From assembly GCA_963796155.1 (NCBI GenBank), contig CAWCKT010000008.1, forward strand, positions 1-64,000: 64,000 bases of DNA, in the 5' to 3' direction. Made by a program: the position numbers and the translations under genes. Positions 36,074 to 44,977 of the stretch are shown one piece after another. The number at the start of each line of letters is the position of its first letter. Within the stretch, counting starts at the first letter, position 1. This stretch comes from AP-15 sp963796155 (lineage in GTDB: Bacteria > Pseudomonadota > Alphaproteobacteria > ATCC43930 > CGMCC-115725). Under the pieces are notes generated by a model. It ran no database searches and was not told the origin of the DNA. It saw only the letters and a list, made by a program, of their open reading frames with translations.

Positions 36074-36994
36074 CTACAGCCGTTCGTACTTGACGACGCG
36101 GCGCACCCGTCCCCACTCGCCCGGCTGCACGACATAGAGGTCGCTGTGCGAATCGACCCAGATCCCGTGGCATGAGCGGTTGACCGGGCCGTCACCCCAG
36201 CGCGCGAGGCGCTCGCCGTCGAGGGTCAGGACGCTGATCATGCCGCCATTGTGCTCGGGGATGTAAACAACGTCGTCATCGTCGACATAGAAGAACGCCG
36301 GGCCGATCAGCTCGGTCGACCAGACGGACAGCAGTTTGCCGTTCTGGTCGAACACCTGCACCCGGTCGTTTTCGCGGTCGGCCACCAGGACCCGGCCGCG
36401 CCGGTCGATCCATACGCCGTGCGGTAGATTGAACTGGCCCGGTGCCGTGCCGGGCTCGCCCCAGGAGAACTGGTACTTGGCGTCGGGCGAGAATTTGTGC
36501 ACCCGCGCGTTGCCGTAGCCGTCGGTCATGAACATCGAGCCGTCAGGGGCGAAGGCGATGTCGGTCGGCAGGTTGAACGGGCCGCCGCCATGCGTGACCT
36601 TGCGCCACGCCTGCGAACTGAAATCGTCTTGCGGCACGCCGGTGTCCGAGCGCGCCCCCTTCTCGCCGATGGTCTGCAGCAATTTCCCGTCGGTGGTGAA
36701 TTTCTGAAACGTCTGGTGGTGCTCGTCGCACAGCCAGACGACGTCCTTCCCGTTGTCCTGGACGATGCGAATCGCATGCGGAAAGATGAACAGGCCGGCG
36801 CCCCAGGACGACAGGAAATTGCCGTCGCGATCGAAAATCACGATCGGGTGCTCGGGGTTGCGGTTGAAGCAGTAGACCCGGTCCTGCGAATCGACCGAGA
36901 CCGCGCAGGCGCGGATCTCGAGCCCTTCGGGCGGGCGCTGCCACGCCTCGTTGACCTGGTAGGTGTATTTGCCGCTGCCGACGATCGGTTCCAT
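36074..36994 (-). CDS. NHL-repeat protein (peptidylglycine lyase-like propeller)
   Basis: 306 aa from ATG 36994, behind AAGGAGGAG. A beta-propeller built of NHL repeats: PHAIRIVQDNGKDVVWLCDE, LPTDIAFAPDGSMFMTDGYG, LPHGVWIDRRGRVLVADREN and CHGIWVDSHSDLYVV. It resembles the lyase domain of peptidyl-alpha-hydroxyglycine lyase, though in bacteria such proteins often have other roles. There is no signal peptide. It sits in a catabolic neighbourhood with the LLM oxidoreductase. Confidence 0.82.
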   Translation of the reverse strand: MEPIVGSGKYTYQVNEAWQRPPEGLEIRACAVSVDSQDRVYCFNRNPEHPIVIFDRDGNFLSSWGAGLFIFPHAIRIVQDNGKDVVWLCDEHHQTFQKFTTDGKLLQTIGEKGARSDTGVPQDDFSSQAWRKVTHGGGPFNLPTDIAFAPDGSMFMTDGYGNARVHKFSPDAKYQFSWGEPGTAPGQFNLPHGVWIDRRGRVLVADRENDRVQVFDQNGKLLSVWSTELIGPAFFYVDDDDVVYIPEHNGGMISVLTLDGERLARWGDGPVNRSCHGIWVDSHSDLYVVQPGEWGRVRRVVKYERL

Positions 36995-37039
36995 TTTCTC
37001 CTCCTTTTCTGTTTTATCTCGCCACCACATGCAACTGCA

Positions 37040-37894
37040 TTACGCCTGCAGCTGCTGCTTCAGCTTTGCCAGACGATCGAGTATCGGCAGGACCTCATCG
37101 GCGTTGGCCGGCGGCACCGGAAAGTTCACCCGCGCCACGCCGAGATCGCGGTAGCGCTTCAACATATCTGGATTTTCAGGAGCGCCGCCCAGGGTCACCG
37201 GCAGAGAGTGTGGGTCTCGGCCGGCTTCTTCGGCCATCTGTCGGAAGCGCGGCAGATAGTCGAGCGGATCGCCGTAGCGTGCACCGCCGGCGATCGGGAA
37301 CCAGCCGTCGCCATAGCGGATCGCGCGGCGTGCCGCCCACGGGAAGGCGCCGCCGACGAGGACCGGCGGGCGTGGCTTTTGTACGGGCTTAGGCCAGGTC
37401 ATCATCGGCTGGAAGTCGACAATATCGCCATGATACTCCGGCTTTTCCTTGGTCCAGATCTCCGTCATCGCCTCGATCTGCTCGCGCATCCTCTTGAAGC
37501 GGGTGGCGAATACCGTGCCATGGTCCTCCATCTCCTCTGCGTTCCAGCCGCCGCCGATGCCAAAGAGGAAACGTCCGCCCGAGATCTGATCGATCGATGC
37601 GACCTGCTTGGCGGTCTGGATCGTATCGCGCTGAATGACTAGGCACACGCCGGTGCCGACTTTGAGCCGCTTTGTCGCCGCCGCCGCCGCGCTCAGCGTG
37701 ACGAAGGGATCCATGACATCGTAATAGCGCTTGGCCAGCTCCCCGCCGCCCGGCGTCGGCGTGCGCCGCGAGGCAGGGATGTGCGAATGCTCGGCCGCCC
37801 AGAGCGCATCAAAGCCCCGCTCCTCGAGCGCCACCGCCAGCTCGGCCGGCGAGATCGAGTAATCGGTGAAGAAGATGGATGCGCCGAATTCCAT
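37040..37894 (-). CDS. LLM-class flavin-dependent oxidoreductase
   Basis: 284 aa, TIM barrel of the luciferase-like monooxygenase superfamily. Typical blocks: WAAEHSHIPASRRTP, LKVGTGVCLVIQRDTIQTAK, GGRFLFGIGGGWNAEEME, and PVLVGGAFPWAARRAIRYGDGWFP. The layout matches F420-dependent or FMN-dependent members of the TIGR03619-type group. The substrate is unknown. Located 45 bp upstream of the NHL gene on the same strand, so probably one operon. Confidence 0.9.
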   Translation of the reverse strand: MEFGASIFFTDYSISPAELAVALEERGFDALWAAEHSHIPASRRTPTPGGGELAKRYYDVMDPFVTLSAAAAATKRLKVGTGVCLVIQRDTIQTAKQVASIDQISGGRFLFGIGGGWNAEEMEDHGTVFATRFKRMREQIEAMTEIWTKEKPEYHGDIVDFQPMMTWPKPVQKPRPPVLVGGAFPWAARRAIRYGDGWFPIAGGARYGDPLDYLPRFRQMAEEAGRDPHSLPVTLGGAPENPDMLKRYRDLGVARVNFPVPPANADEVLPILDRLAKLKQQLQA

Positions 37895-38062
37895 GGATTA
37901 TGCCCCCGCCGTGGTGTTCGGATGCCGATGCTACGCCGCTGCGCGCGGCGAATAAAGCCCGCCTCGGGTCCGGACGAAGTCAAGGCCGAGAATCGCGATG
38001 GTTGCCATGCGCCGAACCGGCTAATTTGCGCGGCGACCGACGCAAGAGAGTGGGAGGCGATC

Positions 38063-38995
38063 ATGAAGCTGGTGCTTTTCGAGACCTCCGAGCAGAGGGA
38101 GCCCACGCCCGGGTTGCTGACCGAGCGCGGGGTGGTCAGCCTCTCCGGCAAGGTCGAGCGAGGTCACACGCCGCAGCTGACGATGCAGGGGTTGATCGAC
38201 GGGTTCAGCCGTCTACAGCCAGCGCTCGAGCGGCTGGCGGCCGAGGGCGAAGCCCTGCCGCTCGCCTCGGTTCGGCTGCGCGCGCCGCTGCCGCGGCCCG
38301 GCAAGATCCTGTGCTGCATCGCCAATTATTGGGAGCACGCGCAACGCGAGGCGCGGCCGCTCAACATGTTCCTGAAAAACCCGGAGGCGGTGGTGGGGCC
38401 CGGCGACACGATAACGCTGCCGGAGTTCACCGAGCCATGGATCTTCATGCACGAGGCGGAGTTGGCGCTCGTCATCAAGGGCCCCGCGAAGAAGGTCAGC
38501 CAGGCGAATTGGCAAAGTGCTGTCTTCGGCTATACCTGCCTAATCGACGTGTCGGCGCGCGGCGAGGGCAGGCGGACCTGGAAGGCCGGCAGCTGGCTTG
38601 GCAAGTCGTTCGACACCTTCGCCCCGATCGGGCCCTGCATCACCACTGCCGATGAGATCCCGGAGCCCAACGATCTCGTCGTGCGTTTCTGGAACGACGG
38701 CCAGCTGCGCCACAACTACAACACCGACGATATGGAGCACCGGGTGCCGGAGCTGATCGAGTTCGCCTCGACGATCATGACGCTCAACACCGGCGATCTG
38801 ATCGCCTGCGGCACCAACCACGAGGGTCTGGGTGCCTTGCAAGACGGCGAGACCGTCGAAATCGAGATCGAACGGATCGGCCGGATGTCGTTGAAGGTCG
38901 TCGACCCGCTGAAGCGAAGCTGGGAGCGCGGGATCTATATGGGCGCCGACTCGACCAACCCCGAGGCGGTCAAGCGTCACCGCCCGCAGAGCTGA
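38063..38995 (+). CDS. fumarylacetoacetate hydrolase-family protein
   Basis: 310 aa from ATG 38063 after GGGAGGC. C-terminal FAH fold: KILCCIANYWEHAQ, PWIFMHEAELALVI (metal ligands E..E), GYTCLIDVSARGEGRRTW, KSFDTFAPIGPCI (K, D), and IMTLNTGDLIACGTNHEGLG. The family includes acylpyruvate hydrolases and hydratases of aromatic meta-cleavage pathways. Divergent from the LLM gene, which implies shared regulation of a degradation pathway by inference. Confidence 0.9.
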   Translation: MKLVLFETSEQREPTPGLLTERGVVSLSGKVERGHTPQLTMQGLIDGFSRLQPALERLAAEGEALPLASVRLRAPLPRPGKILCCIANYWEHAQREARPLNMFLKNPEAVVGPGDTITLPEFTEPWIFMHEAELALVIKGPAKKVSQANWQSAVFGYTCLIDVSARGEGRRTWKAGSWLGKSFDTFAPIGPCITTADEIPEPNDLVVRFWNDGQLRHNYNTDDMEHRVPELIEFASTIMTLNTGDLIACGTNHEGLGALQDGETVEIEIERIGRMSLKVVDPLKRSWERGIYMGADSTNPEAVKRHRPQS

Positions 38996-39009
38996 TCTTT
39001 CCTCTAGCT

Positions 39010-39321
39010 CTAGCGTTTGACGTAGATCGTTTCGCCTTCGACCCGGACCTCGTAAACCGCCACTGCGGTAGATACCGGGCCGTTTACCAGCTCCCCGGTG
39101 CGCACGTCGAATTGCGCGAAGTGCAGCGGGCACTCGATCAGGTGGCCTGAAAGCTTGCCTCTCGACAGCGGCGCATTCTTATGACCGCAGACGTCGCGAA
39201 GTGCGTGAAACGCGCCGTCGACATTTGCCAACACGACGCGCTCGCGATCGACGGCTACCCATTTCATTTGGCCCGGCGGCAATTCGTCCACCCTGGCCAC
39301 CGGCACAAACCCATCGAGCAT
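39010..39321 (-). CDS. Rieske [2Fe-2S] ferredoxin
   Basis: 103 aa. Cluster ligands in C-G-H (VCGHKNAPLSRG) and C-P-L-H (ECPLHFAQFDVRTGE) are intact. Small Rieske ferredoxins carry electrons to ring-hydroxylating or other oxygenases; no terminal oxygenase large subunit is adjacent. ATG 39321 was chosen because the domain begins VPVARVDEL just after. The upstream region contains a 27-bp inverted repeat (39335-39361). Confidence 0.9.
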   Translation of the reverse strand: MLDGFVPVARVDELPPGQMKWVAVDRERVVLANVDGAFHALRDVCGHKNAPLSRGKLSGHLIECPLHFAQFDVRTGELVNGPVSTAVAVYEVRVEGETIYVKR

Positions 39322-39334
39322 ACGGCTTCCCTCG

Positions 39335-39361
39335 CCTTCTCCCCGCGCGGCGGGGAGAAGG
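39335..39361. repeat. 27-bp inverted repeat (REP-like)
   Basis: CCTTCTCCCC-7 nt-GGGGAGAAGG, perfect 10-bp arms, in the spacer between the amidohydrolase stop and the Rieske start. It could form a strong hairpin that affects read-through between the two genes. Similar dispersed palindromes are common in alphaproteobacteria. Confidence 0.7.
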
Positions 39362-39382
39362 TTGCATGAGGGACCTTCCCGA

Positions 39383-40528
39383 CTAGTTCGGCCTGAAGCC
39401 GAACAATTTCGCCGCGTTGTCCGAGGTAATCTTGCGCCGATCCTCCTCCGGAACACCGGCAAAGATGCGTCCCAAGAAGTCCTGAGACCTTGGCCAAGTC
39501 AACTCCGCATGCGGGAAATCGCTGCCCCACAGCATCGTCTCCACTCCGATCCTGTCGCGCATTTGCACGCCGAGCTCGTCTTCCATAAACTCGACGAACA
39601 TATTGCGCCGCCAGTAGTCGCTCGGCAGCATGCCTTCGCGTGACTTCCATCCCTTGGTGAACACCGGGCGCTCGCGATAGGTGAAGTCCATCTGCTGCAG
39701 CCAGTGCGGAATCCACGCCGTCTCGTGCTCGACGGAGCCGACCTTCAGACGGGGATAGCGGTCGAAGACCCCGGCGAAGAGCATCGCCGACAGCGAGTAG
39801 CGCACCCAATAATCCGTGGTGGAACGGCCTGCTCCGGTCATCTCGGCCACATTCATCGTGAATTCGTTACCGGGAATGCCGTTGCGTGGGGTGGCGATAT
39901 GCAACAGCAGCGGCATCCCGATGTCCTGCGCGGTCCACCACAGGCGCTCATAGATCGGATGCCGATAGGGCTTGTCGGGGAGCGGTGTCACCGGGATGAA
40001 GGCGCCGACGAGCCCCAGCTTCTTGCACCTCTCGAGCTCCTGGCAACCCTCGTCGACATCGTCGACATTGAGCATGCCGATCCCCTTCAGGCGCTCCGGA
40101 TAAGGCTTGCAGAAATCGGCGATCCAGTCGTTGTAGACGCGACAAATCTCCGACAGCAACTCGCTATCCGGGATGCGATACCAGAACAGGCCTTGGCTCG
40201 GCTGCAAGCAAGAGCCCCACACTCCGTCTTCTTCGTTCTCTCGGATCATCGCGTGCGGATCGTAACCGCCCTTGCGGACATCCTCCCAGACGCCGAGAAA
40301 ATCAATCTGCGAGGGGTCCTCGAAGCGCTGCCCGGCCTGCATAACGGCTCCCAGGGTGCCGACTTGCATGCCGCCGAGCATCCAGGCGTCGTATTCTCTG
40401 CCGCCCGGGGTCTTGCGCCGCTCCATCTTCGGTGCCCGGTCGCGGAACCTGGCCTCCATGCGCCCCGTGTACATGTCCGGCGGCTCGACAATGTGAGAAT
40501 CCGCCGAGATCAGCTTGTATTCCGACAT
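39383..40528 (-). CDS. amidohydrolase 2 family protein
   Basis: 381 aa. Metal-site motif SADSHIVEPPDMY near the N-terminus (D-x-H), LLLHIATPRNGIP (His), VGSVEHETAWIPHWLQQ, and LWGSDFPHAELTWPRS (Asp and His). These are typical of the amidohydrolase/decarboxylase family related to ACMSD. Usually degrades aromatic or xenobiotic intermediates; substrate not assignable. It is upstream of the Rieske gene on the minus strand, likely co-transcribed. Confidence 0.9.
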   Translation of the reverse strand: MSEYKLISADSHIVEPPDMYTGRMEARFRDRAPKMERRKTPGGREYDAWMLGGMQVGTLGAVMQAGQRFEDPSQIDFLGVWEDVRKGGYDPHAMIRENEEDGVWGSCLQPSQGLFWYRIPDSELLSEICRVYNDWIADFCKPYPERLKGIGMLNVDDVDEGCQELERCKKLGLVGAFIPVTPLPDKPYRHPIYERLWWTAQDIGMPLLLHIATPRNGIPGNEFTMNVAEMTGAGRSTTDYWVRYSLSAMLFAGVFDRYPRLKVGSVEHETAWIPHWLQQMDFTYRERPVFTKGWKSREGMLPSDYWRRNMFVEFMEDELGVQMRDRIGVETMLWGSDFPHAELTWPRSQDFLGRIFAGVPEEDRRKITSDNAAKLFGFRPN

Positions 40529-40702
40529 TAAGACCTCCTCCGCTTCAACCTGTAGATCGGCAGTCTAAACCGTCTTTGGGCAGCGGAACAGCGCGTCGTG
40601 CCGGCGAACCCGCGGCGGTCCGCGATTTCGGCAACGCAGGGTCACGCTCGCGTGCGGTTTCTGCGCTCGACCGGGTGCCGCTTTTTATAGCAACATGCAG
40701 CA

Positions 40703-41920
40703 ATGCTTCGCTGGTTCACCTTTGGCCCCGACACCCGGGTCAATCTGCTGCTCGGTTCCGGCCACTTCCTGTCGCATTTCTATCAGCTCTGCCTGCCCCC
40801 GGTGTTCATCGCCTGGCAGCAGGCCTTCGACGTCTCCTTCGCCGAGCTCGGCCTGGTGATGGCGGTGATGTCGGCCACGGCCGGGCTGCTGCAGACCCCG
40901 ATGGGGTTTCTCGTCGATCGCTTTGGCGCCCGCCCGTTCCTGATTGGCGGCACCCTGCTGATGACCTTGTCGATTTCGGCGATGGGATTCGCCACCGCTT
41001 ATTGGCAGGTCGTTGGGCTGGCATTGCTCTCCGGGGTCGGCAACTCGGTCTTCCACCCGGCGGATTACGCCATTTTGAGCGGTTCGATCGATCCGGCGCG
41101 CCTCGGCCGATCGTTTGCCTTTCACACCTTCAGCGGGAGTATCGGCTTCGCCGCCGCGCCGCCCGCGACGGCCGCGCTGACCTTGGTGCTCGGTTGGCGC
41201 GGCGCGCTGATCTTTGTCGGGCTTCTGGGTCTCCCGGTGGTTGCGATGATCCTGCGGCAAAGCCGGATCCTGATCGATCAGGCGCGTCGACCGCCGAGTC
41301 GCGTCGCGGAGCACGCGAGCGGCGCGGGGCTGCTGCTGAGCCGATCGGTGCTGATGTTCTTCGCGTTTTTCATGATGACGGCAATGGCCGGCGCCGGCAT
41401 CCAGTCCTGGCTGATCACGATACTGCACCAAGTGCACGGGTTGCCGGTCGCAGCCGCTGCTTCGGCGCTGACAGGGTATATGGTCGGCCAGATCGGCGGC
41501 GTGCTGGTTGGCGGTTGGCTGGCCGACCGCACCGATCGCCACCTTCCCTTTGTCGTCGGTCTAACGATCGGCGCCGCCGCGTTGTTGCTGCTGGTCGGCG
41601 TCGTCTCGTTGGCCGAGCCGGCGACGATCGGCGCGCTGTTTGTCTGTGGCCTGATGACCGGGGCGAGAAACACGCCGCGCGACGTGATGGTCAAGGACGC
41701 GGCGCCGCCCGGGCAGATGGGCAAGGTGTTCGGTTTCGTCAGCTCCGGCATGTCGCTCGGCGCTGCGATCATGCCGGTGCCCTACGGCATGATCATCGAC
41801 GCCGGAAGGCCCGATCTCGTGCTGGTCGTCGCCGCCATACTCCTGCTGGTGAGCTTGCTGTGCGCCGGCGGTGCCCGTGTCGGCTTCCGCCGCGCTCCCG
41901 TGCCCGCCGCGGCGGAGTAG
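40703..41920 (+). CDS. MFS transporter
   Basis: 405 aa, 12 predicted membrane spans. The MFS motif A-like loop GFLVDRFGARPFLIGG (about residues 73-88) and its C-half repeat GGWLADRTDRHLPFVVG are visible. It belongs to a group often found beside catabolic genes in alphaproteobacteria. The direction of transport and the substrate are unknown. It starts a plus-strand run with the MBL protein and the DUF1326 genes. Confidence 0.9.
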   Translation: MLRWFTFGPDTRVNLLLGSGHFLSHFYQLCLPPVFIAWQQAFDVSFAELGLVMAVMSATAGLLQTPMGFLVDRFGARPFLIGGTLLMTLSISAMGFATAYWQVVGLALLSGVGNSVFHPADYAILSGSIDPARLGRSFAFHTFSGSIGFAAAPPATAALTLVLGWRGALIFVGLLGLPVVAMILRQSRILIDQARRPPSRVAEHASGAGLLLSRSVLMFFAFFMMTAMAGAGIQSWLITILHQVHGLPVAAAASALTGYMVGQIGGVLVGGWLADRTDRHLPFVVGLTIGAAALLLLVGVVSLAEPATIGALFVCGLMTGARNTPRDVMVKDAAPPGQMGKVFGFVSSGMSLGAAIMPVPYGMIIDAGRPDLVLVVAAILLLVSLLCAGGARVGFRRAPVPAAAE

Positions 41921-41991
41921 CCTTCCGGCCCTTGTGCCGCCTCGGCGGATCGGGGACAATCGACACAGACCGCGGCCAACGGGAGGCGTCG

Positions 41992-42867
41992 ATGCGCAGG
42001 GTAGGCCCGAATTCGTTTACCGAAATCTATTTCGCCGGCTGCAATCCGAGCTTTATCGAGACCAGCGACGGCTACGTCATGATCAACTCGCCGCAGCAGC
42101 CGATCGACGCTGTGCGGTGGCGCGAGCGCATGGAGGAAAAGGCGCCGATCCGCTATCTGATCAACACCGAGCCGCATGGCGACCACATCTCAGGCAACGC
42201 CTATTTTCCAAAGGTGACGGTCGTCGGGCAGGTCAAGCTCCAGGAATGTTTCGAACGCTATCTCTATGCCTTCGGCACGCTCGAAGAAAAACGCGAGCGG
42301 TTCAAGGAGACCGACCCGGACAGCGTCTGGCTCGTCGGGCACCCCGATTACCCGGCCTCGAACCCGCCGAAGCTGACGTTCACCGACGCGCTGACCCTGA
42401 ATGTCGGCAATCACGCCTTCAACATCATCCACATGCCCGGCCACACCGCACCGCAGACCTCAGTCCACGTGCCGGAAGAAGGGGTCGTGTTCACCGGCGA
42501 CAACGTCTTCTACAAATGCCGGACGTGGTTGCAGGAATGCGATCCCTGGGAATGGCTCGCGGCGCTGAAGAGCATTGAGGCACTTGATGTCGAGACCATC
42601 GTGCCAGGACACGGAGATCCGTGCACCAAAGCCTATCTGAAGGAGCAAGGCCAAATCGTCGAGAACTGGGTCGGGTGCATCGAGCGGTTCGTCGACCGCG
42701 GCCTTACCGCCGAGGAGGCGCTCAAGGAGCCGCTCGACGTCACCAAGCATGACCCTTACCCGATCGGCCAGCGGCTCTTCATGCACAACGAACGGCTGAC
42801 CGACATGATCGTCCGCAACCTGCACCAGCGCATCCTCGACAAGAAGCAGCAGCCCACCGCCTCATAA
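41992..42867 (+). CDS. metallo-beta-lactamase-fold hydrolase
   Basis: 291 aa from ATG 41992 after GGGAGGCG. The metal site INTEPHGDHISGNAYF (residues about 59-74) replaces the first His of HxHxDH with Glu-Pro-His; the later ligands MPGHTAPQTSV, FTGDNVFY and VPGHGDPC are intact. Such proteins hydrolyse thioesters, lactones or related esters. Substitution in the first motif makes its exact metal chemistry uncertain. It lies 16 bp before the first DUF1326 gene. Confidence 0.85.
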   Translation: MRRVGPNSFTEIYFAGCNPSFIETSDGYVMINSPQQPIDAVRWRERMEEKAPIRYLINTEPHGDHISGNAYFPKVTVVGQVKLQECFERYLYAFGTLEEKRERFKETDPDSVWLVGHPDYPASNPPKLTFTDALTLNVGNHAFNIIHMPGHTAPQTSVHVPEEGVVFTGDNVFYKCRTWLQECDPWEWLAALKSIEALDVETIVPGHGDPCTKAYLKEQGQIVENWVGCIERFVDRGLTAEEALKEPLDVTKHDPYPIGQRLFMHNERLTDMIVRNLHQRILDKKQQPTAS

Positions 42868-42883
42868 GCCGAGGGACCACGCC

Positions 42884-43507
42884 ATGCCAGAGCAGAAGTG
42901 GACGATGCGCGGCGAATACATGGAGAGCTGCAACTGCGACTATCTCTGTCCGTGCATCTATACGAACCCGCAGGGTCCGGCGACGAACGACCACTGCACG
43001 GCCGCGATGGTATTCCGGATCGACGAAGGAAGCTGCGGCGAGACCAACCTCGACGGGTTGAAATTCGCGCTGGTGATCCGCTCGGGCAAGGTGATGGCGG
43101 ATGGCGACTGGGTCTTCGCCGGCGTCGTCGACGAAAGGGCGGACGACGCGCAACGCCAGGCGCTCGCCGCGATCGTCGGCGGCGAGGCGGGCGGTCCGCC
43201 GTCGTTTATCCGCCAACATCTTGTCAGCGACTTCCGCGGCGTTCAGTTCAAGCCGATCGAATTCGATCTGGCGGGGCTGAAGCGCTCGGTTGCGATCCCC
43301 GACATCCTCGCCTTCGAGATCGAGGGCGTCACCCCGCGCAGCCGGTCCGACGAGCCCATTTATATCGACAACACCTCGCACCCGGCGAACCGGCGTTTGG
43401 CACTGGCCCGATCGACAGAAACCCACGTACACGGCTTCGGCCTTGACATGGACATCGTCGGCAAGGGCAACAACGGGCATTTCGCGCCCTTCGCCTGGGC
43501 AGCGTAG
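42884..43507 (+). CDS. DUF1326 protein, first of the trio
   Basis: 207 aa. The hallmark cysteine motif ESCNCDYLCPC near residue 14 is followed by the DUF1326 core (FRIDEGSCGETNLDGLKF, GDWVFAGVVDERADDAQRQA, GNNGHFAPFAWA). The CNC..xCPC arrangement suggests metal or cluster binding, which is unproven. Paired with a DUF2182 membrane protein and a second DUF1326 protein. Its stop TAG is in frame with the next gene. Confidence 0.85.
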   Translation: MPEQKWTMRGEYMESCNCDYLCPCIYTNPQGPATNDHCTAAMVFRIDEGSCGETNLDGLKFALVIRSGKVMADGDWVFAGVVDERADDAQRQALAAIVGGEAGGPPSFIRQHLVSDFRGVQFKPIEFDLAGLKRSVAIPDILAFEIEGVTPRSRSDEPIYIDNTSHPANRRLALARSTETHVHGFGLDMDIVGKGNNGHFAPFAWAA

Positions 43508-43645
43508 GCGCTGACCAGTTCGTCCACCGATACATCGGCGAACAGCTCTGCCAATGCTGCGGAGCTGCTGCTCCGCGATCGTGTCGTTATTTGGTCAGGC
43601 CTCGTTGCCGTAACCGCGCTCTCCTGGCTCTACGTCTATCGGCAA

Positions 43646-44314
43646 ATGGGTCCAACGGAAGGCATGGCAGACATGGCGGTGCCGGCCGCTTTCGTACCCT
43701 GGACCGCCACCGACTTCGCGCTGAACATGGCGATCTGGTGGGCGATGATGCCCGGCATGATGCTGCCCAGCGCCGCCCCGATGATCCTGACATTCTCGAC
43801 GATCAATCGGCACAAGCAGGCGCGTGGCCAACCTTTTGTCCCGGCAATGGTGTTCACGTCGGGCTATCTGATCGCCTGGGGTCTGTTCGGCATCTTTGCG
43901 ACGCTCGCGGACTGGGGCCTCGAACGGGCTGCCCTGATTTCGCCGATGACGGGAAGGCTCAGCCCGATGTTGGGCGCCATCGTCGTCACTGCCGCCGGCA
44001 TCTATCAACTCACGCCGTTAAAATCCGTCTGCCTGACGCATTGCCGCTCGCCCTTCAATTTCGTCCTCAATCATTGGCGAGAGGGCACCGCGGGAGCATT
44101 GCGCATGGGGCTTGAGCACGGGCTCTATTGCCTCGGCTGCTGCTGGTTTCTAATGGCGCTGCTGTTCGCCGCCGGGATCATGAGCCTCTTATGGATGGCG
44201 GTGATCACCATCTTCGTCTTCATCGAAAAGCTGTTCCCGGCCGGGCAGTGGATCGCACGCGCCAGCGGGGTGGCGATGCTCGGGTTCGGAATTTACCTCG
44301 TTTGTCAGGCTTAA
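43646..44314 (+). CDS. DUF2182 integral membrane protein
   Basis: 222 aa from the only conventional start, ATG 43646, but the upstream frame continues without stop to the DUF1326 TAG and encodes a clear membrane span (VVIWSGLVAVTALSWLYVYR). No ATG, GTG or TTG lies in that upstream part; CTG 43511 is the best non-standard candidate. The body has MMPGMMLPSAAPMILTF (metal-site-like Met/His block), GYLIAWGLFGIFATL and LEHGLYCLGCCWFLMALLF. DUF2182 proteins are predicted metal-binding membrane proteins. Confidence 0.8.
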   Translation: MGPTEGMADMAVPAAFVPWTATDFALNMAIWWAMMPGMMLPSAAPMILTFSTINRHKQARGQPFVPAMVFTSGYLIAWGLFGIFATLADWGLERAALISPMTGRLSPMLGAIVVTAAGIYQLTPLKSVCLTHCRSPFNFVLNHWREGTAGALRMGLEHGLYCLGCCWFLMALLFAAGIMSLLWMAVITIFVFIEKLFPAGQWIARASGVAMLGFGIYLVCQA

Positions 44315-44335
44315 CCTGCAGCAAGGGAGGAGCGC

Positions 44336-44965
44336 ATGGCCACAGGTACCCAGTGGCAGCTGTCGGGAGACTATTTTGAAAACTGTAATTGCAGCGTCGT
44401 CTGTCCATGCCTTATTTCGCCGGCGCCGCCGCTGACTTCGCAGCCGACGCAGGGAGTCTGCGATGTCGCGCTGGCCTTTCACATCGATAAGGGCAGCTAT
44501 GGCGCAGTCGTGCTCGACGGGCTCAACCTGGCGCTGATCGCGCACACGCCGGGGCCGATGGCCGCTGGTAACTGGACAGTCGCCATCTATCTCGACGAGC
44601 GCTCCAGCGATCAGCAGGCCGAGGCGCTGGGGGCGATCTTCGGTGGTGCGGAAGGCGGGCCGATGGCGGCCTTCGCTCCGCTGATCAGCACAAACCTCGG
44701 CGTCAAGAAGGTGCCGATAACCTATCGGGTGACCGGCAAGACGCGCTCGACGGAAATTCCGGGAATCATGCACATGTCGGTCGAGCCGCTGCCGAGCCTG
44801 CGCCCAAATGAGGAAATCTGGGCATCGGCCGGCCATCCGATCGCGCCCGACAAGCTGGCGCTCGCGGTCGGCAGCGCCGGCAGCACTTTTACCGATCACG
44901 GGATGCGCTGGGACAATTCCGGCAAGAACGGCCACTACGCGCCGATTAGCTGGTCCAACCAGTAG
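44336..44965 (+). CDS. DUF1326 protein, second of the trio
   Basis: 209 aa. It shows the same opening as the first copy, YFENCNCSVVCPC near residue 13, then FHIDKGSYGAVVLDGLNLAL, WTVAIYLDERSSDQQAEAL and a GKNGHYAPISWSNQ end. The two DUF1326 proteins are diverged paralogues flanking the DUF2182 gene. The arrangement suggests a membrane protein with two soluble partners, perhaps for metal handling. Confidence 0.85.
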   Translation: MATGTQWQLSGDYFENCNCSVVCPCLISPAPPLTSQPTQGVCDVALAFHIDKGSYGAVVLDGLNLALIAHTPGPMAAGNWTVAIYLDERSSDQQAEALGAIFGGAEGGPMAAFAPLISTNLGVKKVPITYRVTGKTRSTEIPGIMHMSVEPLPSLRPNEEIWASAGHPIAPDKLALAVGSAGSTFTDHGMRWDNSGKNGHYAPISWSNQ

Positions 44966-44977
44966 CGGCTCGTCCAG

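Noticed and set aside
40432..40700. Long upstream extension of the MBL-fold gene running from 40432
   Set aside because: It overlaps the amidohydrolase and MFS genes in another frame; the MBL domain starts at ATG 41992 with its own ribosome site.
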